Source: Candidatus Zipacnadia bacterium (GTDB taxonomy: Bacteria; Armatimonadota; Zipacnadia; Zipacnadales; UBA5352). Taken from it: 43,273 nt of DNA. The stretch is from assembly GCA_029820295.1 (NCBI GenBank), contig JALGVA010000025.1:1-43273 (forward strand). Reading direction: 5' to 3'. The notes beneath the pieces were generated by a model that saw only the letters and a program-made list of their open reading frames with translations, had not been told where the DNA came from and did not search any database. A program made the translations under genes and the position numbers. The stretch's first letter is position 1. Each line of letters begins with the position of its first letter. This document shows, piece after piece, positions 1-8,596 of the stretch.

Positions 1-252
1 ATCTGGCGCGCCAACCCCGAGACCGGCTACACGCCCTTCCTGCCCGCGCCCATCGAGCAGGTCGTGCGCCAGATCAGCATTGAGGCCCGGTACGTCGAGA
101 TGCTCACCGGGTACGAGTTCTTCAGCCAGATGGAGTGGCCGGGCAGCGCCGTGCAGCTCGGCGGGCCCGACGCCGTGCGGCTCTACGAGGAGTACCAGGC
201 CTACTACGCGCGGACCAGCGCACAGGCGGCCGACGCGCCCGAGTGGCGCTGA
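1..252 (+). CDS. C-terminal end of an unidentified protein (possibly DUF4434-like)
   Basis: The reading frame is open from the first base of the window and stops at 250-252, so this is the last 83 residues of a gene that starts to the left. The tail contains aromatic stretches such as EMLTGYEFFSQMEW and ends with a pattern (GGP.AVRLYEEYQAYY) that recalls the C-termini of DUF4434-type TIM-barrel proteins. That resemblance is from memory and weak. No catalytic motif is visible in the part present. The next gene begins 77 bp downstream and the gap shows no terminator, so the two could be co-transcribed. Confidence 0.55.
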   Translation: MWRANPETGYTPFLPAPIEQVVRQISIEARYVEMLTGYEFFSQMEWPGSAVQLGGPDAVRLYEEYQAYYARTSAQAADAPEWR

Positions 253-329
253 CGCGCAGGTGCCGGGCACAGGGGACGCGAACTTCGGCGGGCCGCGTGC
301 GGCTGATCTCCCGCCCACTGGAGGGCGCA

Positions 330-1374
330 ATGACCGATCGCGAGCGCGTTCTCGCCACCTTCGCCGGTGAGCCCATCGACCGCGTCTGCTGGCAGCCGCG
401 GTTGGAGCACTGGTACAACTACCACCGCAAGCTGGGCTCACTGCCCGAGCGCTACGCCGGGATGGAGCTGTTCGACGTCTACGACGACCTGGGCTGCTCG
501 GTGCGCTACGCCGGCCGGCGATGAGGCCGGGCGGGTGACCTACTACGAGACGCCCATTGGCACGCTCACCGAGGTGCTGCGCTACGGCGAGCACGGCACC
601 TCCGGCCACCGCGCGAAGTTCCCCATCCAGACGCTCGACGACATCGCCATCATGGAATACTTCCTGGCCGACGAGCGCGTGCGCTTCGACCAGGAGCAGT
701 TCGAAGCCATCGAGGCGCGCCTCGGCGACCGCGGCGTCTGCCAGTACTACTTCCCGCGCACCGGGCTGATGCGCCTGATCATCAATTACGTGGGCTTTGA
801 GGAGACCATCTACCTGCTGCACGACCAGCCCGAGCGCACCGAGGCCTTCCTGCACCACATCGAGCGGTGTGACGATCACATAATCGACGCCATCTGCGCG
901 AGTCCGACGCAGATCGTCAACTTCGGTGACAACATCGATGCGTGGCTGACGCCGCCGCCGCTCTTCGAACGCTATCTGATGCCGGTCTACGAGCGGCGCT
1001 GCGAGCAGTTCCACGCGGCGGGCAAGTTCACGCACATCCACATGGACGGCGCGCTCAAACCATTGCTGCCTCATCTCTCGAAGCTCCCCCAGCACGGGAT
1101 CGAGGCGCCCACGCCGTTGCCGCAGGGCGACGTGACGCTCGATGAGCTGCAGGACGCCTTCGACGGCAAGATCATGCTCGACGGCATCCCGTGCGTGAAC
1201 TTCCTGCCGGGCATGCCCGAGGCGGAGCTGGAGGAGATGACGCTGGGGCTACTCGAGCGCTTCGCGCCGAGGCTGATCCTGGGCATCTCGGACGAGATCT
1301 CACCGCCGGGCGATATCGAGCGCGTGCGGCGGGTGGCGGAGATCGTGGAAGCGACGGCGGGGCATGGGGGATAG
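330..1374 (+). pseudogene. Uroporphyrinogen decarboxylase (UroD/MtaA) family protein, frameshifted
   Basis: The start is ATG at 330 with GGAGGG at 320-325 as ribosome site. The first 64 codons (MTDRERVLATFAGEPIDRV...) are a typical UroD/MtaA N-terminus, but the frame stops at 522-524. The rest of the protein continues in the +1 frame from about 517 to 1374. The break sits on a tandem GCCG repeat (509-516); removing four bases joins ...RYAG to DEAGRVTYY... smoothly. The restored protein would be about 347 residues, normal for the family. The C-terminal half keeps family features: an NFGDNID segment, a THIHMDG segment where MtaA-type methyltransferases have a zinc-binding H-x-C, and LGISDEISPPGDIERV near the end. 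Members decarboxylate uroporphyrinogen or move methyl groups to corrinoid or thiol cofactors; in glycan-degrading bacteria their substrate is usually unknown. It may be a real pseudogene or an assembly error. Confidence 0.85.
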
Positions 1375-1392
1375 CGAGAGTTACGCCACAGA

Positions 1393-1457
1393 AGGGCAGA
1401 GAACGGCAGACAACGGCAACGACGGCGCACGGCAACGGCCACAACGACAACGGCGGG
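1393..1457 (+). repeat. AACGGC-type degenerate tandem repeat tract
   Basis: The gap after the UroD-like gene holds a run of close ACGGCA/AACGGC units (AGAACGGCAGACAACGGCAA and further units, ending ACAACGACAACGGCGG). The same hexamer, on either strand, recurs in other gaps of this window (near 8248, 20835-20860, 23880-23925, 31358-31610 and 34633-34735). No reading frame here looks coding. Confidence 0.6.
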
Positions 1458-1492
1458 GCCGGCGCAGGGCCTTTCGCCTTGCCGGGCATTTG

Positions 1493-1501
1493 TGCTATAA
1501 T
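1493..1501 (+). promoter_or_regulatory. Extended -10 promoter for ftsK
   Basis: TGCTATAAT is a perfect -10 box (TATAAT at 1496-1501) preceded by the extended TGn motif. No good -35 box lies at 16-18 bp; TTGCCG at 1479 is too close. Extended -10 promoters need little -35 contact. Initiation would be near 1508, about 95 bases before the GTG start of ftsK. Confidence 0.55.
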
Positions 1502-1601
1502 CTGAGCCATCACAGGGCTTCGGGCGCGTGAGGTGTGTGCGTGCCATCCGAAGCATCGTCACAGCTATCCGCCGCAGAAGCACGGATCGGAGGCAGGCCC
1601 T

Positions 1602-4049
1602 GTGTCCCGCATCGCTCGGGATGATATCCACAAGCTCAGGCGCGAGGTCGCCGCGATCGCCCTGATCACCGCGGCCGCGCTGACCCTTGCCAGCCTGGTC
1701 TACCGTAGTCAAGGCGGTCTGGGCGAGGGCGGCGGCTACCTGCCCGTACTCATCGCGGGCGCTCTGAAGATCTCCTTCGGCGTCGGCTCCTACGCCGTGC
1801 CCCTCGTGTTGCTGGTGGTCGGAGTGCTGTTCGCGCTCGAGAAGCCCCACGCGGCCTCGCCGCGCGCGCTCGCAGGCGCCGGCCTGATGTTCGCCGTCAT
1901 CCTCACCGCCACGTCGATGTATATCCCCGAGGAGGCGCGCTTCGACCCCGCCTGGGTCGCGCTCTACGGCGGCTACGTCGGGGCGACGCTGGCGTACGCG
2001 TCGCTGCGCATCCTGGGCACCGTCGGCTCGTACATCGTGCTCAGCGGCGCGGCGGTGATCGCGCTGGTGATGCTCACGCAGACCTCGGTCAAGGAGCTGC
2101 TGCAGGCCATCGGCCGCGGGCTGCAGAGCGCCTGCGCGACGACGCGCGACGTCTTCGCCGACACCGTGGCGGAGGCGGTGCGGCTGGTGCGCGCGCCAGC
2201 CGCCCGGCGCAGAGGCGGACGCGAGGCGCGCGAGCGGCCGCGGCGGCCGGACCGCGGTCCGGTGGTGGAGCTTGACCTCGACGGCGAGGAAGACAGCCCG
2301 CAGCCGCTGCAGCGGCCGAAGGAGCCCCGGAAGGGCAACGGGAACCCGAAGTCGCGGAGCCGCCGCCAGGCGAAGACCGAAGGCCCGCAGGCGGTGCTGC
2401 TCGACGGCGACGACCTGTACACCCCGCCCTCGCTGGACCTGCTCACCGACCTCGACGACGACGAGCAGACCGAGGATGCGCGCGAAGAGGCCACGGAGAA
2501 CATCATCAAGCTCGAGGACACGTTGGAGAGCTTCGGCGTGGGCGCCAAGGTGGTGGCCTACGAGCAGGGCCCGGTGATCACACGCTACGAGGTGGAACCG
2601 GCGCCGGGGATCCGGGTGGGCAGGATCGTGAATCTGTCGGACGACCTGGCGATGGCGCTGGCGGCGGTGGATGTCCGCGTGGAGGCGCCGATCCCGGGCA
2701 AGTCGGCGGTGGGCATCGAGGTGCCCAACCACCACCGCGCGGTGGTGGGCCTTAAGCGCCTGCTGGCCGAGGAGCAGTTCACGCAGCACCCGTCGATCCT
2801 GGCGGTGCCGCTGGGCCGGGACATCGCCGGCCACTGCGTGATGGCCGACCTCTCGCGCATGCCCCATCTGCTGGTGGCCGGCGCGACCAACTCGGGCAAG
2901 AGCGTGTGCCTGCACAGCATCATCTGCTCGCTGCTCATGCGCGCGCGCCCGAACCAGGTCAAGTTCATCCTGATCGACCCCAAGCGCGTGGAGCTGCGCC
3001 TCTATGACGGCATCCCGCACCTGATGGCGCCGGTGGTCTACAGCCCCAAGGAGGCCGCGGACGCGCTGCGCAAGGTCATCCGGGTGATGGACAAGCGCTA
3101 CGACATGTTCGCCCTCAAGGGCGTCGTGAACATCGATGAATACAACGAGCTGGCGGCCCGGCCCAAGGAGCACGCCGACGAGGAGTTCGAGCCCATCCCG
3201 CACGTGGTGATCATCATCGACGAGCTGGCCGACCTGATGATGCAGTCACGCGCGGAGTTCGAGTTCTCGATCTGCCGGCTGGCGCAGCTTGCGCGCGCCA
3301 CCGGCATCCACCTGGTGCTGGCCACGCAGCGGCCGTCGGTGAACGTCATCACCGGCACCATCAAGGCGAACATCCCCTCGCGCATCGCGCTGGCGGTGAC
3401 CTCGCAGCACGACTCGCGCACCATCCTTGACGGCCAGGGCGCGGAGCGGCTGATCGGGCGCGGCGACATGCTCTACTCGCCCATCGACGACAACCAGCCG
3501 CGGCGGCTGCAGGGCGCGTTCATCCCGCGCGCCGACCTGCAGCGCGTGGTCGATCACCTGGTGACGCAGGGGGAGCCGGAGTTCGAGATCATCCCGCAGC
3601 TTCCCGACGATGACGATGAGGACTTCGCAGGCGAGTTGGAGGTCAGCGACAAGCTCTACGCGGCCGCGGTCGAGCACGTGGTGGGCGAGGGCGAGGCGTC
3701 GGTCTCGGGGCTGCAGCGGCGCTTCAAGATCGGCTACGCACGCGCCGGCCGGCTGATCGACGCCATGGAGCAGCGCGGCGTGGTGGGCCCGCACGAGGGC
3801 CCCAAGCCGCGGCAGGTGATCCTGAATCCGTCGGCCATGCGCGACCACCTGGCGGTCATCACCGGGGGCGTGGGCATCGAGGCCGAGGCGGGGATGATGG
3901 ACGAGTACGACGAGGCCGACGACTACGACACCCCCGACGAGCATGACGAGGGCGAGGACTTCGACGAGGACGACGCGCCGCTTGCGGGCGCGCGAGCGGG
4001 GGACGAGGAGGACGCCGAGCCGGAGGAGGCGGCCGCCGAGAGCGCGTGA
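1602..4049 (+). CDS. ftsK: DNA translocase FtsK/SpoIIIE
   Basis: This membrane-anchored ATPase pumps chromosomal DNA through the closing septum and helps resolve chromosome dimers. I place the start at GTG 1602 (VSRIARDDIH) because GGAGG lies at 1589-1593; the longer open frame from 1533 has no such site. The 815-residue protein has about four hydrophobic segments in its first 170 residues, a charged linker (about 190-280), and the alpha domain from about residue 300 (LEDTLESFGVGAKVV...). The Walker A box is GATNSGKS at 427-434, with Asn where most FtsK proteins have Gly. Walker B is VVIIIDE with Asp540-Glu541. A winged-helix gamma domain (about 682-745) would read KOPS-like sites. The tail after residue 760 is an unusual Asp/Glu-rich stretch. 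It heads a run with the methyltransferase, rimO and the orphan gene at 6408. Confidence 0.95.
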   Translation: MSRIARDDIHKLRREVAAIALITAAALTLASLVYRSQGGLGEGGGYLPVLIAGALKISFGVGSYAVPLVLLVVGVLFALEKPHAASPRALAGAGLMFAVILTATSMYIPEEARFDPAWVALYGGYVGATLAYASLRILGTVGSYIVLSGAAVIALVMLTQTSVKELLQAIGRGLQSACATTRDVFADTVAEAVRLVRAPAARRRGGREARERPRRPDRGPVVELDLDGEEDSPQPLQRPKEPRKGNGNPKSRSRRQAKTEGPQAVLLDGDDLYTPPSLDLLTDLDDDEQTEDAREEATENIIKLEDTLESFGVGAKVVAYEQGPVITRYEVEPAPGIRVGRIVNLSDDLAMALAAVDVRVEAPIPGKSAVGIEVPNHHRAVVGLKRLLAEEQFTQHPSILAVPLGRDIAGHCVMADLSRMPHLLVAGATNSGKSVCLHSIICSLLMRARPNQVKFILIDPKRVELRLYDGIPHLMAPVVYSPKEAADALRKVIRVMDKRYDMFALKGVVNIDEYNELAARPKEHADEEFEPIPHVVIIIDELADLMMQSRAEFEFSICRLAQLARATGIHLVLATQRPSVNVITGTIKANIPSRIALAVTSQHDSRTILDGQGAERLIGRGDMLYSPIDDNQPRRLQGAFIPRADLQRVVDHLVTQGEPEFEIIPQLPDDDDEDFAGELEVSDKLYAAAVEHVVGEGEASVSGLQRRFKIGYARAGRLIDAMEQRGVVGPHEGPKPRQVILNPSAMRDHLAVITGGVGIEAEAGMMDEYDEADDYDTPDEHDEGEDFDEDDAPLAGARAGDEEDAEPEEAAAESA

Positions 4050-4092
4050 CGGACCATCACAGCAGCGCTCGCACCACACTTCCCAGCAGAGA

Positions 4093-5040
4093 ATGAGGCC
4101 CATGGCCAGCGAGAGTGCCGAGCCCCGCGGCGGCGTTGACGCGCGGGAGGCGGACGCGGAGGCGCCGGTGCATCCGCGCAACAGCCTGAACGACCTGACC
4201 GGCCGCGAGTGGATCAAGGCCACCAAGTCGTGGCTGGTGTGTGACTCGCGGCGCTACCACCAGAATCGCGACACGGAGCTGCACCCGGCCCGCTATCCCG
4301 AGGAGCTGGTGGCGCAGTTTGTGCGCTTCTTCACCAAGCAGGGCGCATGGGTGCTCGACCCGTTCTGCGGCAGCGGGGCGACGCTGGTGGCCGCGCGCGA
4401 GGAGGGGCGCAACAGCATCGGCGTCGAGATCAGCCCGCGCTACGTGAACATGACACGCGAGCGCCTGCGCGAGCCGGCGGGCCTGTGGGGGGGCCGGGCG
4501 GAGGTGCTCCGCGCCGATGCGCGCGAGATCGCCGACGCGCACACCTGGCGGGGCGTCGAGGGTGTGCCGATGGGGGAGGAGGGGCTGCCGCGCTTCGACT
4601 TCATCATGACCTCGCCGCCCTACTGGAACATGCTGCGCACCAGCCGCGGCGGCGTCGAGTCGACGCACAAGCTGCGTGCGAAGGACGGCCTCGACACCGA
4701 CTACGGCGACCAGCCGGGCAACCTGGGCCTGATCACCGACTACGAGGACTTCATCGAGGCCGTGGGCGAGGTCTTCGACGGCTGCGCGAAGCTGCTGGCG
4801 CCGGAGAAGTACCTGGTCATCGTGGCGCAGAACGTGCGCGTGCCTGAGGGCCATGTGCGGCCGCTGGCGTGGGACCTGGCGGAACGCGTGTCGCGCACGC
4901 TCAGCTTCCAGGGCGAGCGCATCTGGTGTCAGGACAGCAAGCGCCTGGGCATCTGGGGCTACCCGACCACCTTCGTGCCCAACTACCATCACCACTACTG
5001 CCTGATCTTCCGCAACATCCGGGCCGGAGACGGCCGATGA
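4093..5040 (+). CDS. DNA methyltransferase, N4-cytosine/N6-adenine type
   Basis: This 315-residue protein has the AdoMet-binding motif DPFCGSGA (residues 89-96) followed by the catalytic motif TSPPYW (173-178). A motif X-like segment, HPARYPEELV, precedes motif I. The order X-I-IV without a long insert differs from the common IV-then-I arrangement of stand-alone PF01555 enzymes. The SPPY form of motif IV is more often seen in N4-cytosine enzymes, but adenine cannot be excluded. No restriction endonuclease or specificity subunit is nearby, so it is probably an orphan methyltransferase; lying between ftsK and rimO hints at a core role. The start is uncertain: ATG 4093 or ATG 4102, neither with a strong ribosome site. 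The stop overlaps the rimO start as ATGA, suggesting translational coupling. Confidence 0.85.
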   Translation: MRPMASESAEPRGGVDAREADAEAPVHPRNSLNDLTGREWIKATKSWLVCDSRRYHQNRDTELHPARYPEELVAQFVRFFTKQGAWVLDPFCGSGATLVAAREEGRNSIGVEISPRYVNMTRERLREPAGLWGGRAEVLRADAREIADAHTWRGVEGVPMGEEGLPRFDFIMTSPPYWNMLRTSRGGVESTHKLRAKDGLDTDYGDQPGNLGLITDYEDFIEAVGEVFDGCAKLLAPEKYLVIVAQNVRVPEGHVRPLAWDLAERVSRTLSFQGERIWCQDSKRLGIWGYPTTFVPNYHHHYCLIFRNIRAGDGR

Positions 5041-6389
5041 GTCACACGGTCGCGCTGGTGTCGCTGGGCTGCCCGAAGAATCTCGTCGACTCTGAGGTGA
5101 TGCTGGGCCTGCTCGAACAGGCCGGCTACCGCATCGTGGATGAGGTCGAGGGCGCCGAGGTGGTGATCGTCAACACCTGCGCGTTCATCGAGCCCGCGGT
5201 CGAGGAGGCCGTCGAGGCGCTGCTCGATCTCGGAGACCTGAAGGCCTCGGGGATGCGCTGCCTGATCTGCGCGGGCTGCCTGACCGCGCGCTACGGGGCG
5301 GAGTTGCCGGCGGAGATGCCGGAGGTCGATGCCTTCATCGGGCCGGGCGCGGTGCCGGAGGTCGCACGGATCATCGAACGCTGCCTGGCGGGCGAGCGGC
5401 CGGTCGAGATGCCGCCCGCGCCCTGGCTGTACGCTGCCGACACGCCGCGGGTGCGCACCGGCCGCGAGTGGCTGGCGCACGTGAAGGTCGCCGATGGCTG
5501 CGATCATCGCTGCGCCTACTGCATGATCCCGAGCCTGCGCGGGCCCTATCGCAGTCGCCCGGCGGAGGACATCCGGGCGGAGGTCGCGGGACTCATCGGT
5601 GAGGGTGTGCGCGAGATCTGCCTGATCGCCCAGGACACCACCGCGTGGGGCAGCGATCTGCCGGGCGATGAGACGCTGGCGGATCTGCTGGGGGCGCTCG
5701 AGTTGGGCGGCTGGGACGGCTGGTTGCGCCTGCAGTACCTGCATCCGGATGGCATCACGGACGCGCTGCTGGCGGCGGTGAGCGGGAGCGGGCAGGTGGT
5801 CGAGTACTTCGACATCCCGCTGCAGCACGCCGACCGGGCGATCCTGCGCAGCATGGGGCGGCGCGGCGACGCCGAAAGCCACCTGGCGATGCTCGAGCGC
5901 ATCCGCGGCATGATGCCGGAGGCGGCGGTGCGCACGACCTTCATCGTGGGCTTCCCGGGCGAGAGCCGGGAGCGCTTCGAGAGCCTGCTGCGCTTCGTGG
6001 AGCAGGCACGCTTCGACCGGCTGTCGGCCTTCCGCTACTGGGACGAACCGGGCACGCGTGCGTATGAGCTGGGCGACAAGGTCGATCCGGCGGAGGCGCA
6101 GGATCGTCTCGATGAGCTGATGGAGCTGCAGGCGAGGATCTCGCGGGAGATCAACGAGCGCTTCGTCGGCCGGACGCTGCGGGTGCTGGTCGAGGAGGAC
6201 GGGGAGCAGCCCGGTGAGGTGCTGGGGCGCTCGTACCGGGACGCGCCTGAGATCGACGGCAGTGTCATCATCGCCTGCGAAACGGCCGGTTCATGTCCGG
6301 AGCAGGGCCACTTCGCCGACGTGCTCGTGCACGCGGCGCTGGACCACGACCTGAGGGGATGCCGCACGACCGGTGAGCCAATCCAGTGA
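5037..6389 (+). CDS. rimO: Ribosomal protein S12 methylthiotransferase RimO
   Basis: RimO is a radical-SAM enzyme that adds a methylthio group to the conserved aspartate of ribosomal protein S12. The 450-residue length is normal. The N-terminal UPF0004 domain carries its three cluster cysteines at Cys12 (SLGCPKNLVDSE), Cys48 (NTCAF) and Cys81 (CAGC). The radical-SAM CxxxCxxC motif is Cys155-Cys159-Cys162 (GCDHRCAYC). The SLGCPKNLVDSEVM signature separates RimO from the tRNA enzyme MiaB. A TRAM domain fills the last 70 or so residues. The start ATG at 5037 overlaps the stop of the methyltransferase gene (ATGA), with GGAG about 10 bases upstream inside that gene. The next gene begins 18 bp downstream. 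Confidence 0.95.
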   Translation: MSHTVALVSLGCPKNLVDSEVMLGLLEQAGYRIVDEVEGAEVVIVNTCAFIEPAVEEAVEALLDLGDLKASGMRCLICAGCLTARYGAELPAEMPEVDAFIGPGAVPEVARIIERCLAGERPVEMPPAPWLYAADTPRVRTGREWLAHVKVADGCDHRCAYCMIPSLRGPYRSRPAEDIRAEVAGLIGEGVREICLIAQDTTAWGSDLPGDETLADLLGALELGGWDGWLRLQYLHPDGITDALLAAVSGSGQVVEYFDIPLQHADRAILRSMGRRGDAESHLAMLERIRGMMPEAAVRTTFIVGFPGESRERFESLLRFVEQARFDRLSAFRYWDEPGTRAYELGDKVDPAEAQDRLDELMELQARISREINERFVGRTLRVLVEEDGEQPGEVLGRSYRDAPEIDGSVIIACETAGSCPEQGHFADVLVHAALDHDLRGCRTTGEPIQ

Positions 6390-6407
6390 GGAAGGGGATC
6401 CGCTCCG

Positions 6408-8231
6408 ATGGCACCCAACCCGGAACTTGCGTTGCGCTACCTCGGTGACACGCTCTACGGCGCCATCCTCGGCCAGGCGGGGGCGGTGCGCCCGCCCAAC
6501 CTGGTGCGCGCGCTGCCACAGGGCATGCGCATCAGCGTCGGCCTGATCCGGCAGGTGCTCGCCGACGATGAACGCTTCGTGGAGGTCGCGGGGCGCTTCG
6601 ACATCGCCGACCGCGAGACCATCCGCGTGCGCCCCTTCGGCGGCGCAGTGGCCACGCTGCTCGAGGAGTTCGGCCGGCCGATGCCCGAGGACCTGATGGT
6701 CACCGGCCTGGCGCGGCTGCGCGGCGGCTCGCCGAAGTACTTCTGCGAGCTGCTGGACGAGTACATCGAGACGCGCGATCAGGTGCTGCTGCTCGCCGGG
6801 CACGTCGTGGACGCCGACTGGGTCCTGGCGATGGAGGGCGACGACGAGCAGGCCGTGCTGTTCTACAACGACCTCGACCACGATGAGGACCTGCGCGAGC
6901 TGTGGGAGGAGTGCCAGAAGAAGGACCTGCGCAAGCGCGACCCCGCACTGACCGCGGCGAACATCCTCGAGACCTTCAACCGGCCGATCGGCCCGCGCCA
7001 GCTCGCCTTCCTGACCTGGACATATCACCCGCAGATCTTCGACCCGGTGGAGTTCGTCACCGACGTGCTCGGGCGCGATGACGTCACGGCCGCGTGCGGG
7101 CAGTGGATGAGCGGGAGGCTGATCGACGCGCTGCACAATGAGCTGCGCAGGCTCTCGGACGCGCAGGCGGGCGAGGGCGAGGAGCTGTACGAGGTGGACA
7201 TCGCGGAGGTGCTCGCGGCCGAGCCGCCGGCCACGCCCTACAGGCTGGACGCGGAGGATCGCGACAACATCCTGGCGGTGATGCGCGAGGCGCAGGTGCC
7301 GATCGGCATCGAGGAGCTGGTCGTGGACCTGCTGGAGATCCCGCCCGACAAGCGCAAGTTCGTGGCCGCGGCGCACGCGGTGCGTGATGCGCTGGAGGCG
7401 GAGGCGTCGCTGCTGCGCGTGTCGCCGGGGCGTTACATGTCTCGCGAGGCGATCCCGGACTGGGTAGACGAGGTGCCGACGCCGCTGTGCCCGGCGCCCG
7501 GCGAGGAGGACGAAGACATCCTGCTGGAGCTGGAGGCGCTGCCCGCCGACCTGCTCGAGGCCGTGCTCGACCCGGTGTACGAGGACGTGTGCGCGGACGT
7601 GGCGATCGAGGTGGACGACGAAATGATGGCGCGCGACACCACGCAGTACCCGCTGCTGCATCACCACTACGCCATGGGCACGATGGCGATCCGGAGCATC
7701 GACCGCGAGCTGTTCGGCGGGGATGCGCCGCTGACCATGCTGCTCATGCGCCACGGGGAGGCGGGCGTGTTCCCGGCGTGGCTCAACCGCGAGCTGTGGC
7801 TGCTGTTCGGACTGTCGCGCTGGTATCAGCGCGATCTGCCGCCCAGCGGCGCGGTGTTCACGGTCGCGCGCGGCGACGCTCCCGACACGTACACGCTGGC
7901 CTGGGACGGCAAGGTCGAGGAGGAGCTGGCGCCGGGGGAGGAGCGCATGGCGCAGCTTGAGCGCAAGCGCGAGCGGGTGAGCCACCGGCCGATCTCGGTC
8001 TTCGACCTCATGGTCGAGCTGCTCAGCGAGCGCCCGGATGGCCTGAGCTTCAACGCGCTGTGGGCGGAGATGAACGTGGTGCGCGCGACGACGCGCTGGC
8101 AGATCGCATCGCTGCTGGCCTACTACCCCTGCTTCACCGAGAGCGACGGCGCGTGGACCGTGGACACCGACCGTGTGCGCGAGCCGGGGGATGAGGTGCT
8201 GGCGGAGTTCATCGTGGGCCGCGAGGAGTAA
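6408..8231 (+). CDS. Orphan 607-residue protein with several winged-helix-like segments
   Basis: I do not recognise this family. The protein starts at ATG 6408 (AAGGGG upstream) and is highly acidic. By eye it contains several helix-turn-helix or winged-helix-like blocks: residues 10-70, 75-145, 165-225, 285-345 (PIGIEELVVDLLEIPPDKRK, reminiscent of HARE-HTH domains) and 545-600 (RPISVFDLMVELLSERPDGL). Between them, around residues 440-525, lies a probably beta-rich stretch (GAVFTVARGDAPDTYTLAW). There is no signal peptide, membrane segment or nucleotide-binding motif, so a cytoplasmic DNA- or nucleoprotein-binding role is possible. It follows rimO by 18 bp and is probably in the ftsK operon. 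The winged-helix reading is inference from pattern and should be tested by structure prediction. Confidence 0.8.
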   Translation: MAPNPELALRYLGDTLYGAILGQAGAVRPPNLVRALPQGMRISVGLIRQVLADDERFVEVAGRFDIADRETIRVRPFGGAVATLLEEFGRPMPEDLMVTGLARLRGGSPKYFCELLDEYIETRDQVLLLAGHVVDADWVLAMEGDDEQAVLFYNDLDHDEDLRELWEECQKKDLRKRDPALTAANILETFNRPIGPRQLAFLTWTYHPQIFDPVEFVTDVLGRDDVTAACGQWMSGRLIDALHNELRRLSDAQAGEGEELYEVDIAEVLAAEPPATPYRLDAEDRDNILAVMREAQVPIGIEELVVDLLEIPPDKRKFVAAAHAVRDALEAEASLLRVSPGRYMSREAIPDWVDEVPTPLCPAPGEEDEDILLELEALPADLLEAVLDPVYEDVCADVAIEVDDEMMARDTTQYPLLHHHYAMGTMAIRSIDRELFGGDAPLTMLLMRHGEAGVFPAWLNRELWLLFGLSRWYQRDLPPSGAVFTVARGDAPDTYTLAWDGKVEEELAPGEERMAQLERKRERVSHRPISVFDLMVELLSERPDGLSFNALWAEMNVVRATTRWQIASLLAYYPCFTESDGAWTVDTDRVREPGDEVLAEFIVGREE

Positions 8232-8356
8232 GCCTGCCGGGAACCGGGGAACGGCAACGCCGGGTGCGTCGTGAGATCGTCGGTAGACGGCGCGGCGGCG
8301 TGGTGGGACGAGCTCCTCACCGCCGGCCCGGTCGCGCGCGCGACCGCGTCGTGTGC

Positions 8357-8386
8357 GGTGGCCCGGGATCGGGACGGGGGAGGAGG
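8357..8386 (+). repeat. Dispersed G-rich intergenic repeat, copy 1
   Basis: GGTGGCCCG (8357-8365) followed by CGGGACGGGGGAGGAGG (8370-8386) matches the reverse complement of 31798-31843, where the same 17-mer and 9-mer flank an additional hairpin. This copy lacks the central hairpin. Related sequences lie at 10214 and 18181. Confidence 0.55.
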
Positions 8387-8458
8387 CTGTTGTCGTCCGC
8401 CCCGCGTCAGCCGTCGCTCATGCCGACACTCCCGATTGCCCCCGCGACGCCCCTCACC

Positions 8459-8487
8459 TTGCGCCTGATGCGACGTACGGATATGAT
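8459..8487 (+). promoter_or_regulatory. Sigma-70-type promoter for gltX
   Basis: TTGCGC at 8459-8464 and TATGAT at 8482-8487 are separated by exactly 17 bp. Transcription would start near 8494, giving a leader of about 100 bases before the gltX ATG. This separates gltX from the ftsK-to-orphan run upstream. Confidence 0.65.
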
Positions 8488-8596
8488 AGCAGGGCTGGCC
8501 GCGTTCGCGCGCGGGCAGCCTGCTGCTTTCTGCACGACGGCGACCCGCGGCGGTCCGCGCGGCCGCCGGCGCTCCCTCTCGAGAGGTGACCGACCC

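Larger units (their letters stand above)
8232..8596 (+). other. Intergenic region upstream of gltX
   Basis: These 365 bases contain no convincing gene. They hold a short AACGGC piece (near 8249), a copy of the G-rich hairpin repeat (8357-8386) and the gltX promoter (8459-8487). The open frame upstream of gltX here is ordinary G+C-rich read-through and lacks a ribosome site. I looked for a T-box leader before this synthetase gene and saw no recognisable one. Confidence 0.6.

Noticed and set aside
1479-1484. TTGCCG as -35 box for the ftsK promoter
   Set aside because: Only 11 bp from the -10 box, too short for sigma-70; the extended -10 is sufficient.
1071-3203. 710-codon minus-strand open frame across the UroD-like and ftsK genes
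   Set aside because: It is antisense to clearly conserved proteins and its translation is rich in His, Arg, Asp, Ala and Val, the usual shadow of G+C-rich codon use.
4093-5040. Restriction-modification system
   Set aside because: No endonuclease or specificity gene lies next to the methyltransferase; its neighbours are housekeeping genes.
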